From positions 124,001-188,000 of the forward strand of contig NZ_JAAEHL010000001.1 in the NCBI RefSeq assembly GCF_010614725.1: a stretch of DNA of 64,000 nucleotides. The letters are read 5' to 3'. The notes under the pieces were generated by a model that made no database searches, was not told the origin of the DNA, and saw only the letters and a program-made list of their open reading frames with translations. The position numbers and the translations under genes are program-made. Shown in pieces: positions 34,863 to 44,179 of this stretch (position 1 is the first letter of the stretch; each line of letters begins with the position of its first letter). This DNA is from Flavobacterium ajazii (GTDB taxonomy: Bacteria; Bacteroidota; Bacteroidia; Flavobacteriales; Flavobacteriaceae).

Positions 34863-35825
34863 CTATTCTAAATCCGTAAGTTCTTTTTCTTTTCCAAATT
34901 TCAGAGAAACCAGAATCCCAACTAAGAGTGAAACAGCGATAAATCCTAATGAAGCCCATTCAGGAAGGTGGATGTAATCGTGAAGTATCATTTTTAATCC
35001 TACAAAAGCCAAAATAGCAACTAAGCTATATTCAAGATAACTGAATTTTGCCAGCATATTTGCAAGGAAAAAGTACATAGAACGTAATCCCAGAATTGCA
35101 AAAATATTGGAGCTGAATACCAAAAATGGGTCAGAGGTAATCGCCAGAATTGCAGGAACACTGTCTACAGCAAATAGTACATCCATAAATTCAATAACTA
35201 TAAGGGCTACAAATAAAGGAGTGGCTGCTTTTTTTCCTTTTTCGTTCAGAATGAAAAATTTTTCATGATCTGTGTGAGAAGTTATCGGGATAATTTTTCC
35301 TAATGTTTTGTAAATAAAAGAGTCTTTGGGGTGAAAATCTTCTCCTTCGTTTGAAAAAAGCATTTTTATGGCTGTAAAAATAAGGAAGCCGCCAAATAAA
35401 TAAGTAGTCCAGCTAAATTTATTGATGAGCATCACGCCAAAGAAAATCATTAATCCACGGAAGACGATTGCGCCAAGGATTCCCCAAAATAAAACGCGGT
35501 GCTGGTATTTTTGCGGAATTTTAAAGGATGCAAAAATAATAGCGATTACAAAAATATTGTCAACACTTAAAGAAAGCTCAATCAGATAACCGGTAATAAA
35601 CTTCATGGAAGCAACCGCAGGTTTTAGTTTATCTGGATTAGCAATATAATCTGTAGTGTAAAGCCAATAAATAACTCCTGAAAAAAGGAAAGAAAGTGTA
35701 ACCCAAATGAGTGTCCATTTGCTGGCTTCTTTGGTACTAATGATATGTGGTGTTTTGTTGAAAACGCCTAGATCTAAAGCGAGTATAAATATAACAGCTA
35801 ATAAAAATAAAGTCCAGACTATCAT
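34863..35825 (-). CDS. TerC/Alx family membrane protein, probable metal exporter
   Basis: The 320-residue polytopic inner-membrane protein has about eight or nine hydrophobic helices. Family signatures with acidic residues inside helices are present: LDLGVFNK, ELSLSVDNIFVIAIIFASF and IVIEFMDVLFAVDSVPAILAIT. The E. coli member Alx exports manganese, and others are linked to tellurite resistance. No manganese riboswitch was recognised in the short leader. A perfect -7 element lies 26 bp upstream. The gene stands alone. Manganese homeostasis is the most likely role by family. Confidence 0.92.
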   Translation of the reverse strand: MIVWTLFLLAVIFILALDLGVFNKTPHIISTKEASKWTLIWVTLSFLFSGVIYWLYTTDYIANPDKLKPAVASMKFITGYLIELSLSVDNIFVIAIIFASFKIPQKYQHRVLFWGILGAIVFRGLMIFFGVMLINKFSWTTYLFGGFLIFTAIKMLFSNEGEDFHPKDSFIYKTLGKIIPITSHTDHEKFFILNEKGKKAATPLFVALIVIEFMDVLFAVDSVPAILAITSDPFLVFSSNIFAILGLRSMYFFLANMLAKFSYLEYSLVAILAFVGLKMILHDYIHLPEWASLGFIAVSLLVGILVSLKFGKEKELTDLE

Positions 35826-35851
35826 AATTCTTTGTTTTTAAAGTGTTTATA

Positions 35852-35859
35852 CAAAGATA
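35852..35859 (-). promoter_or_regulatory. -7 promoter element of the TerC gene
   Basis: On the minus strand this reads TATCTTTG, a perfect TAnnTTTG. A TTG 12 bp upstream is too close for a standard -33 element. Confidence 0.5.
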
Positions 35860-36002
35860 GCTTATGGAGTTCAACTTAAAAGTTAATTTTATTAGAATAT
35901 TTCTTTTGAAATGAAGTATTTATACTTTTAGGACAGAGAGGTGTTAAGATTTGTAGTTTTATCCAAACTGAAAAATGTAAATGTTGGTCATAATTTATTA
36001 AA

Positions 36003-36036
36003 TAAAAAAAGTGCCATCAATTACGATGGCACTTTT
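36003..36036 (-). terminator. Terminator of the GSII gene
   Basis: Stem AAAAGTGCCATC/GATGGCACTTTT (36007-36018 and 36025-36036) with a T run on the minus strand. Confidence 0.9.
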
Positions 36037-36058
36037 AGAATATAAATTAAGCTTTGAA

Positions 36059-37075
36059 TTATAGTGCTGAGTTAACAGTTTTGATAATTCTTGCAGCAAT
36101 TTTGTATGGGTCTCCGTTTGAAGCTGGTCTTCTGTCTTCCAACCATCCTTTCCATCCTTTTTGAACAGTCATTAAAGGAATACGGATTGAACATCCTCTG
36201 TCAGATACTCCGTAAGAGAAGTCATTGATAGAAGCAGTTTCGTGTTTACCAGTTAAACGTTGCTCGTTGTAAGCTCCGTAAACTGCGATGTGCTCTTTTG
36301 TAACAGGACGGAAAGCCTCACAGATTTTCTCATAAACTTCCTGAGAACCACATGTTCTAAGAACTGTGTTAGAGAAGTTAGCGTGCATTCCAGAACCATT
36401 CCAGTCTGTATCTCCTAGAGGTTTTGGGTGATATTCAATATAGTAACCATATTTCTCAGTCAAACGGTCTAATAGGTAACGAGCAACCCAGATTTCATCT
36501 CCGGCTTTTTTAGCTCCTTTAGCGAATAATTGGAATTCCCATTGTCCGCAAGCAACCTCTTGGTTGATTCCTTCGAAGTTGATTCCGGCAGCGATACATA
36601 AATCAGCATGCTCTTCAACTAATTTTCTTCCGTGTGTGTTTTTTCCACCTACTGAACAGTAGTACATCCCTTGTGGAGCAGGGTATCCTCCAACTGGGAA
36701 ACCAAGTGGAAGTTGAGTTTTAGTATCCATGATGAAATACTCTTGTTCGAAACCAAACCAAAAATCATCATTATCATCATCAATAGTAGCTCTACCGTTA
36801 GAAGGGTGTGGAGTTCCGTCAGCATACATAACTTCTGACATTACTAAATATCCATTGATACGAGTTGGATCCGGATAAATTGCAACAGGAACCAAAAGAC
36901 AATCAGAAGATCCTCCTTCAGCTTGTTTAGTTGATGAACCATCAAATGACCAGTTTCCAAGTTCTTCTAATGTTCCTTTGAAATTTTCGTGCTCTTCAAC
37001 TTTAGTTTTACTTCTAAGATTTTGAGTTGGTTCATATCCATCTAACCAAATGTACTCTAACTTAATTTTAGCCAT
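36059..37075 (-). CDS. Glutamine synthetase type II (GSII)
   Basis: The enzyme condenses ammonia and glutamate to glutamine with ATP. The start at 37075 (MAKIKLEYIWLDG) gives 338 residues, the usual GSII size. The longer frame to 37195 would add 40 residues with no counterpart in the family. Motifs visible are NWSFDGSSTKQAEG, the metal-binding FGFEQEYFIMD, NFEGINQEVACGQWEFQ, DTDWNGSGMHANFS and RPASNGDPYKIAARI. GSII is typically eukaryotic but is common in Bacteroidota. It is divergent from GSIII with about 430 bp between them, which suggests joint nitrogen control. Confidence 0.95.
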   Translation of the reverse strand: MAKIKLEYIWLDGYEPTQNLRSKTKVEEHENFKGTLEELGNWSFDGSSTKQAEGGSSDCLLVPVAIYPDPTRINGYLVMSEVMYADGTPHPSNGRATIDDDNDDFWFGFEQEYFIMDTKTQLPLGFPVGGYPAPQGMYYCSVGGKNTHGRKLVEEHADLCIAAGINFEGINQEVACGQWEFQLFAKGAKKAGDEIWVARYLLDRLTEKYGYYIEYHPKPLGDTDWNGSGMHANFSNTVLRTCGSQEVYEKICEAFRPVTKEHIAVYGAYNEQRLTGKHETASINDFSYGVSDRGCSIRIPLMTVQKGWKGWLEDRRPASNGDPYKIAARIIKTVNSAL

Positions 37076-37113
37076 AATAATATAAATTAATTTTTTTTGT
37101 TTTTTCGCTGGGT

Positions 37114-37121
37114 CAAATATA
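37114..37121 (-). promoter_or_regulatory. -7 promoter element of the GSII gene
   Basis: On the minus strand this reads TATATTTG, a perfect TAnnTTTG, 39 bp upstream of the start codon. No -33 element fits well. The middle of the gap (37122-37446) shows no gene. Confidence 0.5.
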
Positions 37122-37446
37122 GATTTAATTTTCAAGCCGTGAAAATTAGGGGGTGTATTTTGTTTAGATAGATATAATTTTTTACATAAGCGCAATTTAC
37201 GAAGGGGTATATTTAAAAAATAGCAATTTTTTAATGTTTTAAAAATAAATTCGTAATAAAGATGTGGGTTTTTTAAATTTATTTCTATCCTAATTATGAA
37301 AAAATGTTTGTTTCCTTAGTAATATTCGTATGTTTTGTTATATTTTTTTAAAAGTGTTTCGAAATTCTTTAAAAAATGAATCTTTTATTGAAATAATCCT
37401 TTTCAAAAATCTGGAAGTTATAGTTAAAAAAGGCTTTTTTATTCTT

Positions 37447-37454
37447 TATATTTG
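37447..37454 (+). promoter_or_regulatory. -7 promoter element of the GSIII gene
   Basis: TATATTTG is identical to the -7 element of the divergent GSII gene and lies 49 bp before the GSIII start. No clear TTG is present at -33, which may indicate activator dependence. Confidence 0.5.
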
Positions 37455-37502
37455 TTCCTCTTTATTTTTATCACAACTATTAAGAATTTTAAAATTATAT
37501 AC

Positions 37503-39692
37503 ATGGCAACATTACGTTTTCAGGCCTTACAGGAAGCTTCATCAAGAAAACCTGTAAATTTTGAGGAAATCGACAGAAAATCAACCATTTTTGGAGCAAA
37601 TGTTTTTAATGAGAAAGCAATGAAGCAATATTTGACTTCTGATGCTTTGAAAGGGGTGAGGGATGCTATTCAACACGGAACAAAAATAGACAGAAAACTG
37701 GCAGATTATATTGCTATGGGAATGAAGGAATGGGCTTTGGCTAAAGGTGTTACGCATTATACACACTGGTTTCAGCCACTTACCGGAACTACAGCAGAAA
37801 AACATGATGCCTTTTTTGAAACTTCATATGATGGCAGTGATCCTGTAGAAAAATTTGGTGGTGCACAATTAGTACAGCAGGAACCAGATGCGTCAAGTTT
37901 TCCGAATGGCGGTATCAGAAATACATTTGAAGCGAGAGGATACACGGCATGGGATCCAACTTCTCCGGCGTTTATTTACGGAACGACCTTATGCATCCCA
38001 ACTGTATTTATTGCTTATACGGGTGAAGCATTAGATAATAAAATTCCTTTATTGAGAGCTTTATCGGCTATGGATGAAGCGGCTACAGAAGTCTGCAGGT
38101 ATTTTGATAAAAATGTTAAAAAGGTAACAGCTACATTGGGCTGGGAGCAGGAATACTTCCTGATTGATAAAGCTTTGGCAAATTCACGTCCTGATTTGAT
38201 GATGACCGGAAGAACTTTATTAGGACATACTTCTGCAAAAGGTCAGCAATTAGATGATCATTATTTCGGATCTATTCCAACTCGTGCCTTAACTTATATG
38301 AGAGATTTGGAGCAGGAATGCATGTTGTTAGGAATTCCTGTAAAAACACGTCATAACGAGGTAGCGCCAAATCAGTTTGAGCTGGCTCCAATTTTTGAAG
38401 AAACCAATCTTGCAGTTGACCATAACTCCTTATTAATGGATGTGATGCAAAAAGTTGCTGAACGCCATGATTTTAAAGTTTTATTTCACGAAAAACCTTT
38501 TAAAGGTGTAAACGGTTCAGGAAAACATAATAACTGGTCGTTGGCGACTGATACAGGAGTTAACTTATTGAGTCCTAGTAAAACACCAATGAGTAATCTA
38601 CAGTTTCTAACATTCTTTATTAATACTATAAAAGCGGTTAATGATAATGAAACTTTATTGAGAGCTTCTATCGCAACTGCGAGCAATGACCACAGGCTGG
38701 GAGCTAATGAAGCACCTCCGGCTATTATTTCGGTATTTATCGGAGAACAGTTAACCAAAGTTTTAACTGAATTGGAAAGCGTAACTACCGGAAAATTATC
38801 TCCTGAAGAAAAGACCGATTTAAAACTGAATGTTGTGGGTAAAATTCCGGATGTTCTTTTGGATAATACCGACAGAAACAGAACGTCTCCTTTTGCTTTT
38901 ACAGGAAATAAATTCGAGTTTAGAGCAGTAGGTTCAAATTCAAATTGTTCCAATGCAATGACTACTTTGAATGCGATTGTAGCGAAACAATTGAAAGATT
39001 TTAAAATTGAAGTGGATACTTTGATTGATACCAAAGGGTTGAAAAAAGACGAAGCTATTTTTAATGTTTTAAGAGAATATATAAAAGAGTCTAAAAAAAT
39101 CCTTTTTGAAGGTGACGGTTACAGTGATGCATGGGAAAAAGAAGCAGCAAAAAGAGGTTTAAGTAACTTTAAAACTACTCCTGAAGCAATTAAGGCCAAA
39201 GTTTCTAAAAAAGCATTGGATTTGTTTTCTGAATTAGGAATTCTAAATCACGTAGAAGCAGAAGCACGTTACGAAATAGAATTAGAAGAATACACTAAAA
39301 AAATCCAGATTGAAGGCAGGGTTTTAGGTGATATTTCAAGAAATCATGTTATTCCAACGGCTATTCGTTATCAAAACACCTTAATTGAAAATGTAAAAGG
39401 TTTAAAAGAAATTTTTGGAAAAGAATTTGAAACCATTGCAAAAGAGCAAATTGTTTTGATTAAAGAAATCTCTGGTCATATAGAAGGAATCAATTCAAAA
39501 GTGGAAGCGATGACTAACGAAAGAAGAACAGCAAATCATTTAACAGATGCTCAAAAAATGGCTGAAGCCTATTGTAATAAAGTCAAACCTTATTTTGAAG
39601 ATATCCGTAATCATTGTGATAAACTCGAATTATTGGTAGATGATGAAAGCTGGACGCTGACTAAATACAGAGAACTCCTGCTTACGAAATAA
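37503..39692 (+). CDS. glnN: Glutamine synthetase type III (GSIII)
   Basis: The start at 37503 (MATLRFQALQEASSRKPVNF) gives 729 residues, the normal length for GSIII. The in-frame ATG at 37452 would lie inside the promoter. Characteristic GSIII segments are THYTHWFQPLTGTTAEKHDAF, ATLGWEQEYFLID with metal-binding glutamates, TRHNEVAPNQFELAPIFEE, HEKPFKGVNGSGKHNNWS and NDHRLGANEAPPAIISVF. The large C-terminal helical region (about 530-729) is specific to type III. Two unrelated glutamine synthetases side by side are typical for flavobacteria and may work at different nitrogen levels. Confidence 0.96.
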   Translation: MATLRFQALQEASSRKPVNFEEIDRKSTIFGANVFNEKAMKQYLTSDALKGVRDAIQHGTKIDRKLADYIAMGMKEWALAKGVTHYTHWFQPLTGTTAEKHDAFFETSYDGSDPVEKFGGAQLVQQEPDASSFPNGGIRNTFEARGYTAWDPTSPAFIYGTTLCIPTVFIAYTGEALDNKIPLLRALSAMDEAATEVCRYFDKNVKKVTATLGWEQEYFLIDKALANSRPDLMMTGRTLLGHTSAKGQQLDDHYFGSIPTRALTYMRDLEQECMLLGIPVKTRHNEVAPNQFELAPIFEETNLAVDHNSLLMDVMQKVAERHDFKVLFHEKPFKGVNGSGKHNNWSLATDTGVNLLSPSKTPMSNLQFLTFFINTIKAVNDNETLLRASIATASNDHRLGANEAPPAIISVFIGEQLTKVLTELESVTTGKLSPEEKTDLKLNVVGKIPDVLLDNTDRNRTSPFAFTGNKFEFRAVGSNSNCSNAMTTLNAIVAKQLKDFKIEVDTLIDTKGLKKDEAIFNVLREYIKESKKILFEGDGYSDAWEKEAAKRGLSNFKTTPEAIKAKVSKKALDLFSELGILNHVEAEARYEIELEEYTKKIQIEGRVLGDISRNHVIPTAIRYQNTLIENVKGLKEIFGKEFETIAKEQIVLIKEISGHIEGINSKVEAMTNERRTANHLTDAQKMAEAYCNKVKPYFEDIRNHCDKLELLVDDESWTLTKYRELLLTK

Positions 39693-39710
39693 TTTTTTTT
39701 GATATTATTA

Positions 39711-39747
39711 AAATGCCTTTCCACTTTTTTGGAGAGGCATTTTTTTA
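39711..39747 (+). terminator. Terminator of the GSIII gene
   Basis: Stem AAATGCCTTTCCA/TGGAGAGGCATTT (39711-39723 and 39730-39742, one wobble pair) with a T run. Confidence 0.88.
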
Positions 39748-39833
39748 TTTCTAAAGTTTAAAGGGTAACAATTGTAAGTATAATTTGATATAGAGGTGTA
39801 TATACAACTTTATTAACCTCAAAATACTTTACT

Positions 39834-42428
39834 ATGAAAACAATTGTACATCTAATTACGGTAGTACTCATTTTAATGTCAGGGTCTGTTTTTGCACAAA
39901 AATATCAGGACACATTAATAACGGTCAGAAATGTCAGATTGCATTATGAATATGATGTAAGTTGGACTAAAGAAGTTAAAGCGAAGAATATTGAAGAATT
40001 TATTAAAAATCAATCTGAACCATCAGTTAAATCTTCTACACAAATCCAGTCTATTTTGCAAAATATAAAACCGTCTAAAAATCCTTGTGCAAATCCCGGA
40101 TTTGAAAGCGGTTACAGTGGTTGGACAGGTCTGAGCCTTAAACACGGAATTACAACACTTCCGATTGAAAATGGCTTGACAGTAAATCCCGGTGTTTCGG
40201 CATTGCCTTTTACAGGTATAGCCTACGGGCAAAATTTCACTTCAATTGAAACAGCAGGAACAGATGCTCTTTTATTAGCATCGACTCCTTCTTTTTCAAT
40301 GTCTAAAACAGCACCGGGCTCCACAGGGACACAATCAATTCGTTTAGGAAATGATCAGCCGGGTTATGGAGCAGAAGGTATTGCCAAACGTTTTGTGGTA
40401 ACTGCTGCAAATGCAAAATACTATTTTCAATATGCCATGGTGATGGATAAAAGTCACTCAAACCCAAACGGAAGCGCAAACGGTTCAGAAGTCTTTTTTA
40501 TTGCAGAAGCGGTAGATATGTCAGGAGTAACGGTAGATAAAATGGTAGATATTGCAGCTCCGTCAAATCCTTTTATAAGTGCAACTAATTCTCCTGGTGA
40601 AGGAGTGAAGTATTACAGAGACTGGCGCTGTGCTTATCTGGACTTATCAAGCCATATTGGAAGAGAAGTTGTAATTATGTTTATTAACTCAGATTGTTCT
40701 GCGGGAGGTCATAATGGATATACTTATATTGACGATACATGTACAACTTGTAAAAATACTTCAGAAGGAGTTATTGATTTAGATTTAAAAGGGCACGATT
40801 GTATAAATCCGAAACAAACTTTTAATGGAACATTTACCGTTCCTGCAGCAGCAACCAATGTTCAGATTAGTTTTGAAATTTATCAGAACGGAAATTTGTT
40901 AAATAGTATTTCGGCCTCAACGGTTTCAGGTACTAATTATACAGTTGATGTAGCTGCAACTGATTTTCCAAATCAGACACCGGGAACTTGTTATGATGTA
41001 GTGGCAAAACTCACTTTTAATTTGGTTGATTTAAACGGAAACATACAAACCGTTGTTCAGTATTCTGCAAATCCTGTTTTAGGGGTTCAATATGGTCAAA
41101 CATCAGGTTTTGATAATGACATCTGTTTTTGTATAAATAATTTAGGCGCCTATTGTTGTGATTCTGAGAATTTGGTTGTGAATGGTAATTTTGAGGCAGG
41201 AAATTCAGGGTTTACAAGTACTTATACCTTAGATGTATCCACATATCCTGGACAATATAACGTAACGAATACTGCAGCAGCTTTTGGAGCAACAGTAACC
41301 GATCATTCGTTTTGCGCAGATCTTGTTGCGTATGCTTCAAATACGAATTATTTAACAGTTAATGGAAAAACTCAGCAATCAGGTTCTTCTGTGATTTGGG
41401 AGCAAACAATAACAGGATTGACAAGAGGAGTAAACTATCGTTTTTGTGCTAATTTCAAAAATATGAAGCAATGTACTTTTGATATTCTTCCAAAAGTTAG
41501 AATAGAAGCAGGAACGACTACTTCGACGGTGTTTACAGTAAATGTAGCAACAACTAATGCCTGTGACTGGCAAAATATCGATTTAGTTTTTACGGCAACA
41601 GGTACTAGTGAAACTGTTCGTATTTATCTTGACGAAACAGGTAACGGTGACGGAAATGACTTAGCCATTGACGATATTTATGTAGGTGCTTTAGGTGATG
41701 CCGGACTTGCGATTACGGTGCAGCACAATGGAACGAACAATGCAATTATTGCATCAGTGAATAGTATAGCAACAACAGACGACAGTATTAAAGGAAATTG
41801 CAGAAAATACCACTGGTATGTAGCCGAGGTAACTTCTTATCCTTCTGTTGTGATTAACTGGAGTACTTTTGCCCATGGAAATAATACAGGAAGTAATCTG
41901 CCTCCTTTTGCAGGAACTTCATCACCAACAACATGGGATCTGACTACGACTTTCCCTGGTTATACTTTTGCAAATAATAAATTGTATATCATTGGAATGT
42001 ACACACCGGAATGTGATTGTTATGATAGTGATTTTACTTACCAGTTAACCTTTAATACGACTTCTAAATCAGCAAATACAGGCGGTATTACAGAAGAGCA
42101 AAAAGCAGAAATTATTGATGCTATTCTAAATGGATTAAAACCGGGAAAAACTGATTCTTCTACTACAGATGATCTGGAGAAAAATATCGAAGAGAATGTT
42201 CAGTTGTATCCTAATCCTGTAGCAAATGAATTAACTGTTTCTGCTTTGAACGAGGAAATTTCAGAAGTGATAATTTCAGATTCAGCGGGTAAAGTAGTTA
42301 AAAAACAATCTTTTGCTTCTCAGAACAGTGCTGAAAAAATCAATGTATCAGGCTTAACTCAGGGGCTTTATTTTGTCAAAGTAATAAGTGATAAAAATAC
42401 CTATGTGTCGAAACTGATTAAAGACTAA
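39834..42428 (+). CDS. Large T9SS-exported protein with carbohydrate-binding-like modules
   Basis: The 864-residue protein has a signal peptide (MKTIVHLITVVLILMSGSVFA). Two modules start with NPGFESGYSGW (about residue 88) and NLVVNGNFEAGNSGF (about 447). Each continues into a jelly-roll-type pattern ending in YIDD or AIDDIYVG, like carbohydrate-binding or CHU-type modules. A segment with C..C pairs lies between them. The last 75 residues form a type A T9SS sorting domain (LYPNPVANELTVSALNEE ... LTQGLYFVKVISDKN). It is probably a surface or secreted adhesin. No catalytic domain was recognised. Confidence 0.85.
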   Translation: MKTIVHLITVVLILMSGSVFAQKYQDTLITVRNVRLHYEYDVSWTKEVKAKNIEEFIKNQSEPSVKSSTQIQSILQNIKPSKNPCANPGFESGYSGWTGLSLKHGITTLPIENGLTVNPGVSALPFTGIAYGQNFTSIETAGTDALLLASTPSFSMSKTAPGSTGTQSIRLGNDQPGYGAEGIAKRFVVTAANAKYYFQYAMVMDKSHSNPNGSANGSEVFFIAEAVDMSGVTVDKMVDIAAPSNPFISATNSPGEGVKYYRDWRCAYLDLSSHIGREVVIMFINSDCSAGGHNGYTYIDDTCTTCKNTSEGVIDLDLKGHDCINPKQTFNGTFTVPAAATNVQISFEIYQNGNLLNSISASTVSGTNYTVDVAATDFPNQTPGTCYDVVAKLTFNLVDLNGNIQTVVQYSANPVLGVQYGQTSGFDNDICFCINNLGAYCCDSENLVVNGNFEAGNSGFTSTYTLDVSTYPGQYNVTNTAAAFGATVTDHSFCADLVAYASNTNYLTVNGKTQQSGSSVIWEQTITGLTRGVNYRFCANFKNMKQCTFDILPKVRIEAGTTTSTVFTVNVATTNACDWQNIDLVFTATGTSETVRIYLDETGNGDGNDLAIDDIYVGALGDAGLAITVQHNGTNNAIIASVNSIATTDDSIKGNCRKYHWYVAEVTSYPSVVINWSTFAHGNNTGSNLPPFAGTSSPTTWDLTTTFPGYTFANNKLYIIGMYTPECDCYDSDFTYQLTFNTTSKSANTGGITEEQKAEIIDAILNGLKPGKTDSSTTDDLEKNIEENVQLYPNPVANELTVSALNEEISEVIISDSAGKVVKKQSFASQNSAEKINVSGLTQGLYFVKVISDKNTYVSKLIKD

Positions 42429-42448
42429 CTAATATTCATGTTTACTTT

Positions 42449-42494
42449 AAAACAGGCTATCTATAAATTATTTAGATAGCCTGTTTTTTTTTTT
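42449..42494 (+). terminator. Terminator of the 39834 gene
   Basis: A 15-bp perfect stem (42449-42463 and 42473-42487) and a long T run. Confidence 0.92.
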
Positions 42495-42504
42495 ACTAAA
42501 TCAT

Positions 42505-42554
42505 AAAATCATTATTTATAGTGATTCCTTCCGCTTTAGTAAAAATTAAATTTG
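42505..42554 (+). promoter_or_regulatory. Shared-box promoter 1 of the uncharacterised cluster
   Basis: Box AAATCATTATTTATAGTGA (42506-42524), 22 bp, then -7 element TAAATTTG (42547-42554). The same box and spacing occur at 49055 and 50271. It drives the 42609 gene and probably the three genes after it. Confidence 0.75.
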
Positions 42555-42608
42555 CTTAGTATGACTTAAAATACCTTAAGCTTAGTTTCTCTCAATAAAT
42601 TCTATTTT

Positions 42609-42959
42609 ATGAAAAATATTTTACTCATTTTTTGTCTTGTTTTTAGTGTCTGTAATTATGGACAACAGATCAAAAAAGGTTTGCTTGCAGATTTACAAAG
42701 TAATGTGCCAGAAACAGAGGATTTAATTTTTAAGGAAACTGTAGTAAATCAAAACGCAACTAATTGTTTGAATATAAAAAATGCAGTTCTGGATAAGGTT
42801 TTCGTTTATGATGTATTGGGAAAATTGCAAAAAACAATTGTGATTTTAACCAATAAAGAAAATCATATAATTGATTTGTCTCAATTCTCACAAGGGGTTT
42901 ATTTTATTGTTCTCGAAAAGGATAATAAAACAGCCCGTCGAAAAATTGTCCTTAATTAG
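42609..42959 (+). CDS. Small exported protein consisting mostly of a T9SS-type tail
   Basis: The 116-residue protein has a signal peptide (MKNILLIFCLVFSVCNYGQ), about 35 residues of linker, and then a domain with the T9SS type A pattern: LDKVFVYDVLGKLQKTIV, HIIDLSQFSQGVYFIVLE and a basic end RRKIVLN. No cargo domain precedes the tail. It is the first gene of a four-gene run; the next start codon lies 2 bp after its stop. It may be a structural partner, a decoy, or the remains of a larger exported protein. Confidence 0.75.
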   Translation: MKNILLIFCLVFSVCNYGQQIKKGLLADLQSNVPETEDLIFKETVVNQNATNCLNIKNAVLDKVFVYDVLGKLQKTIVILTNKENHIIDLSQFSQGVYFIVLEKDNKTARRKIVLN

Positions 42960-42961
42960 AA

Positions 42962-44179
42962 TTGGTAACAAAATTGGACATATTAATCAGCTCAATAAAT
43001 TTAAAAGAAAAATTAAAGGATGTCCATCGTGTTGAGATTGCCGGGATCAGTGCTTTGGGGAATAATCTTTTTCTTTTATTAAATATTTGGAATACTGAAG
43101 CATATAAATCTTTACTCCAACAGATTTTTGTATTTGATAGACATACTTTAAGGATTAATGATAAATATAAAATTTCCAAAAACTTAAAATGGAATTGTAT
43201 TTATAATCTGAACGAGAATATTTATTTGATGAGTAATTTTTCAAGTTTGTATTCGGGTGCTGCATTAGTTTTATTTAAGGAGAATACAATTATAACTTCT
43301 CAATTGTTTGACAAAGGATATGCTACAGAAATTCACACTATACAAAGAGACCAGGACGATTCGTTTTTAATTAGTGGAAGCTGGCACCAATGTATTCCGT
43401 GTGGAAGCCATGATGATTATGTACCGGTGCAATGGCAAAGCAAAGTAACGATAGGTGATTCGGGTTTTATTGATGAAGATATAGATCAGTCAAATCCTAA
43501 AAGAATTGTGCTTCATATCCGGGATTCAGATTCAAATCCTGAAAATTATTATGTACTTGAAGATTATGGTATTTCTAAATATGATAATGATGATGTCTTA
43601 ATCTGGAATCAGGGTCTCGGACATTATGGTGCTGAAAATTTACAGCCAATTCATAAAATGGTACCATTTTTTAAAATTCAAAATGGTAAAACAGTTCGGG
43701 ATGGTGTCTGGTTTTCAGGGACAGATTATACGAACTCAGCAGAGCCATTTTTTGGCAGGATATCAGCAGGAGGAACGATTTTGTCTTTTAAAAATATACT
43801 TTTTAATTACCCTGAGATTTATAAAATTCATAACCTGATTCCGGGTAATGATAATAATTGTCTATTAATAGGAGAAACTCTGGAAATAGGGCATGGCACT
43901 GGCATATTTATGCTTTTTAATCACTTTTTAGAAGGAATGTGGCAGCAAAATATAAAATATCTCAATTTTAGTAAGACAGGTTTAGATTTAACGATTCAGG
44001 ATGTACCGGAATTCCATAATCGTTATTTGCAGATTAAAGAAATTTTTCCACAAAGTGAAAGACTTGAAGATTTAAACGAAATCATCATTATTGGAAATAC
44101 AGATCATTTTCGTGACCGGAATAACGGCTATATCTGGTCTGTCAAAATAAACAATGTTTTTAATACCGATTTAAAATGA
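42962..44179 (+). CDS. Hypothetical protein, probable beta-propeller, TTG start
   Basis: The 405-residue protein was not assigned to a family. TTG at 42962 is the first possible start after an in-frame stop. No ATG occurs for about 90 codons, and the conserved-looking sequence begins near this point. Repeated beta-strand units with aromatic and aspartate turns (FLISGSWHQCIPCGSHDDY, ENYYVLEDYGISKYDN, CLLIGETLEIGHGTGIFML, IIIIGNTDHFRDRNNGYIW) suggest a propeller. There is no signal peptide from this start, although its neighbours are exported. It is 2 bp downstream of the previous stop and overlaps the next gene by 4 bp (ATGA), so it is tightly coupled. Confidence 0.7.
   Translation: MVTKLDILISSINLKEKLKDVHRVEIAGISALGNNLFLLLNIWNTEAYKSLLQQIFVFDRHTLRINDKYKISKNLKWNCIYNLNENIYLMSNFSSLYSGAALVLFKENTIITSQLFDKGYATEIHTIQRDQDDSFLISGSWHQCIPCGSHDDYVPVQWQSKVTIGDSGFIDEDIDQSNPKRIVLHIRDSDSNPENYYVLEDYGISKYDNDDVLIWNQGLGHYGAENLQPIHKMVPFFKIQNGKTVRDGVWFSGTDYTNSAEPFFGRISAGGTILSFKNILFNYPEIYKIHNLIPGNDNNCLLIGETLEIGHGTGIFMLFNHFLEGMWQQNIKYLNFSKTGLDLTIQDVPEFHNRYLQIKEIFPQSERLEDLNEIIIIGNTDHFRDRNNGYIWSVKINNVFNTDLK

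Noticed and set aside
35826..35940. Manganese (yybP-ykoY) riboswitch ahead of the TerC gene
   Set aside because: The -7 element lies only 26 bp before the start codon, leaving no room for the aptamer.
38486..39034. 182-codon minus-strand frame inside GSIII
   Set aside because: It lies wholly opposite conserved GSIII coding sequence and matches no family.
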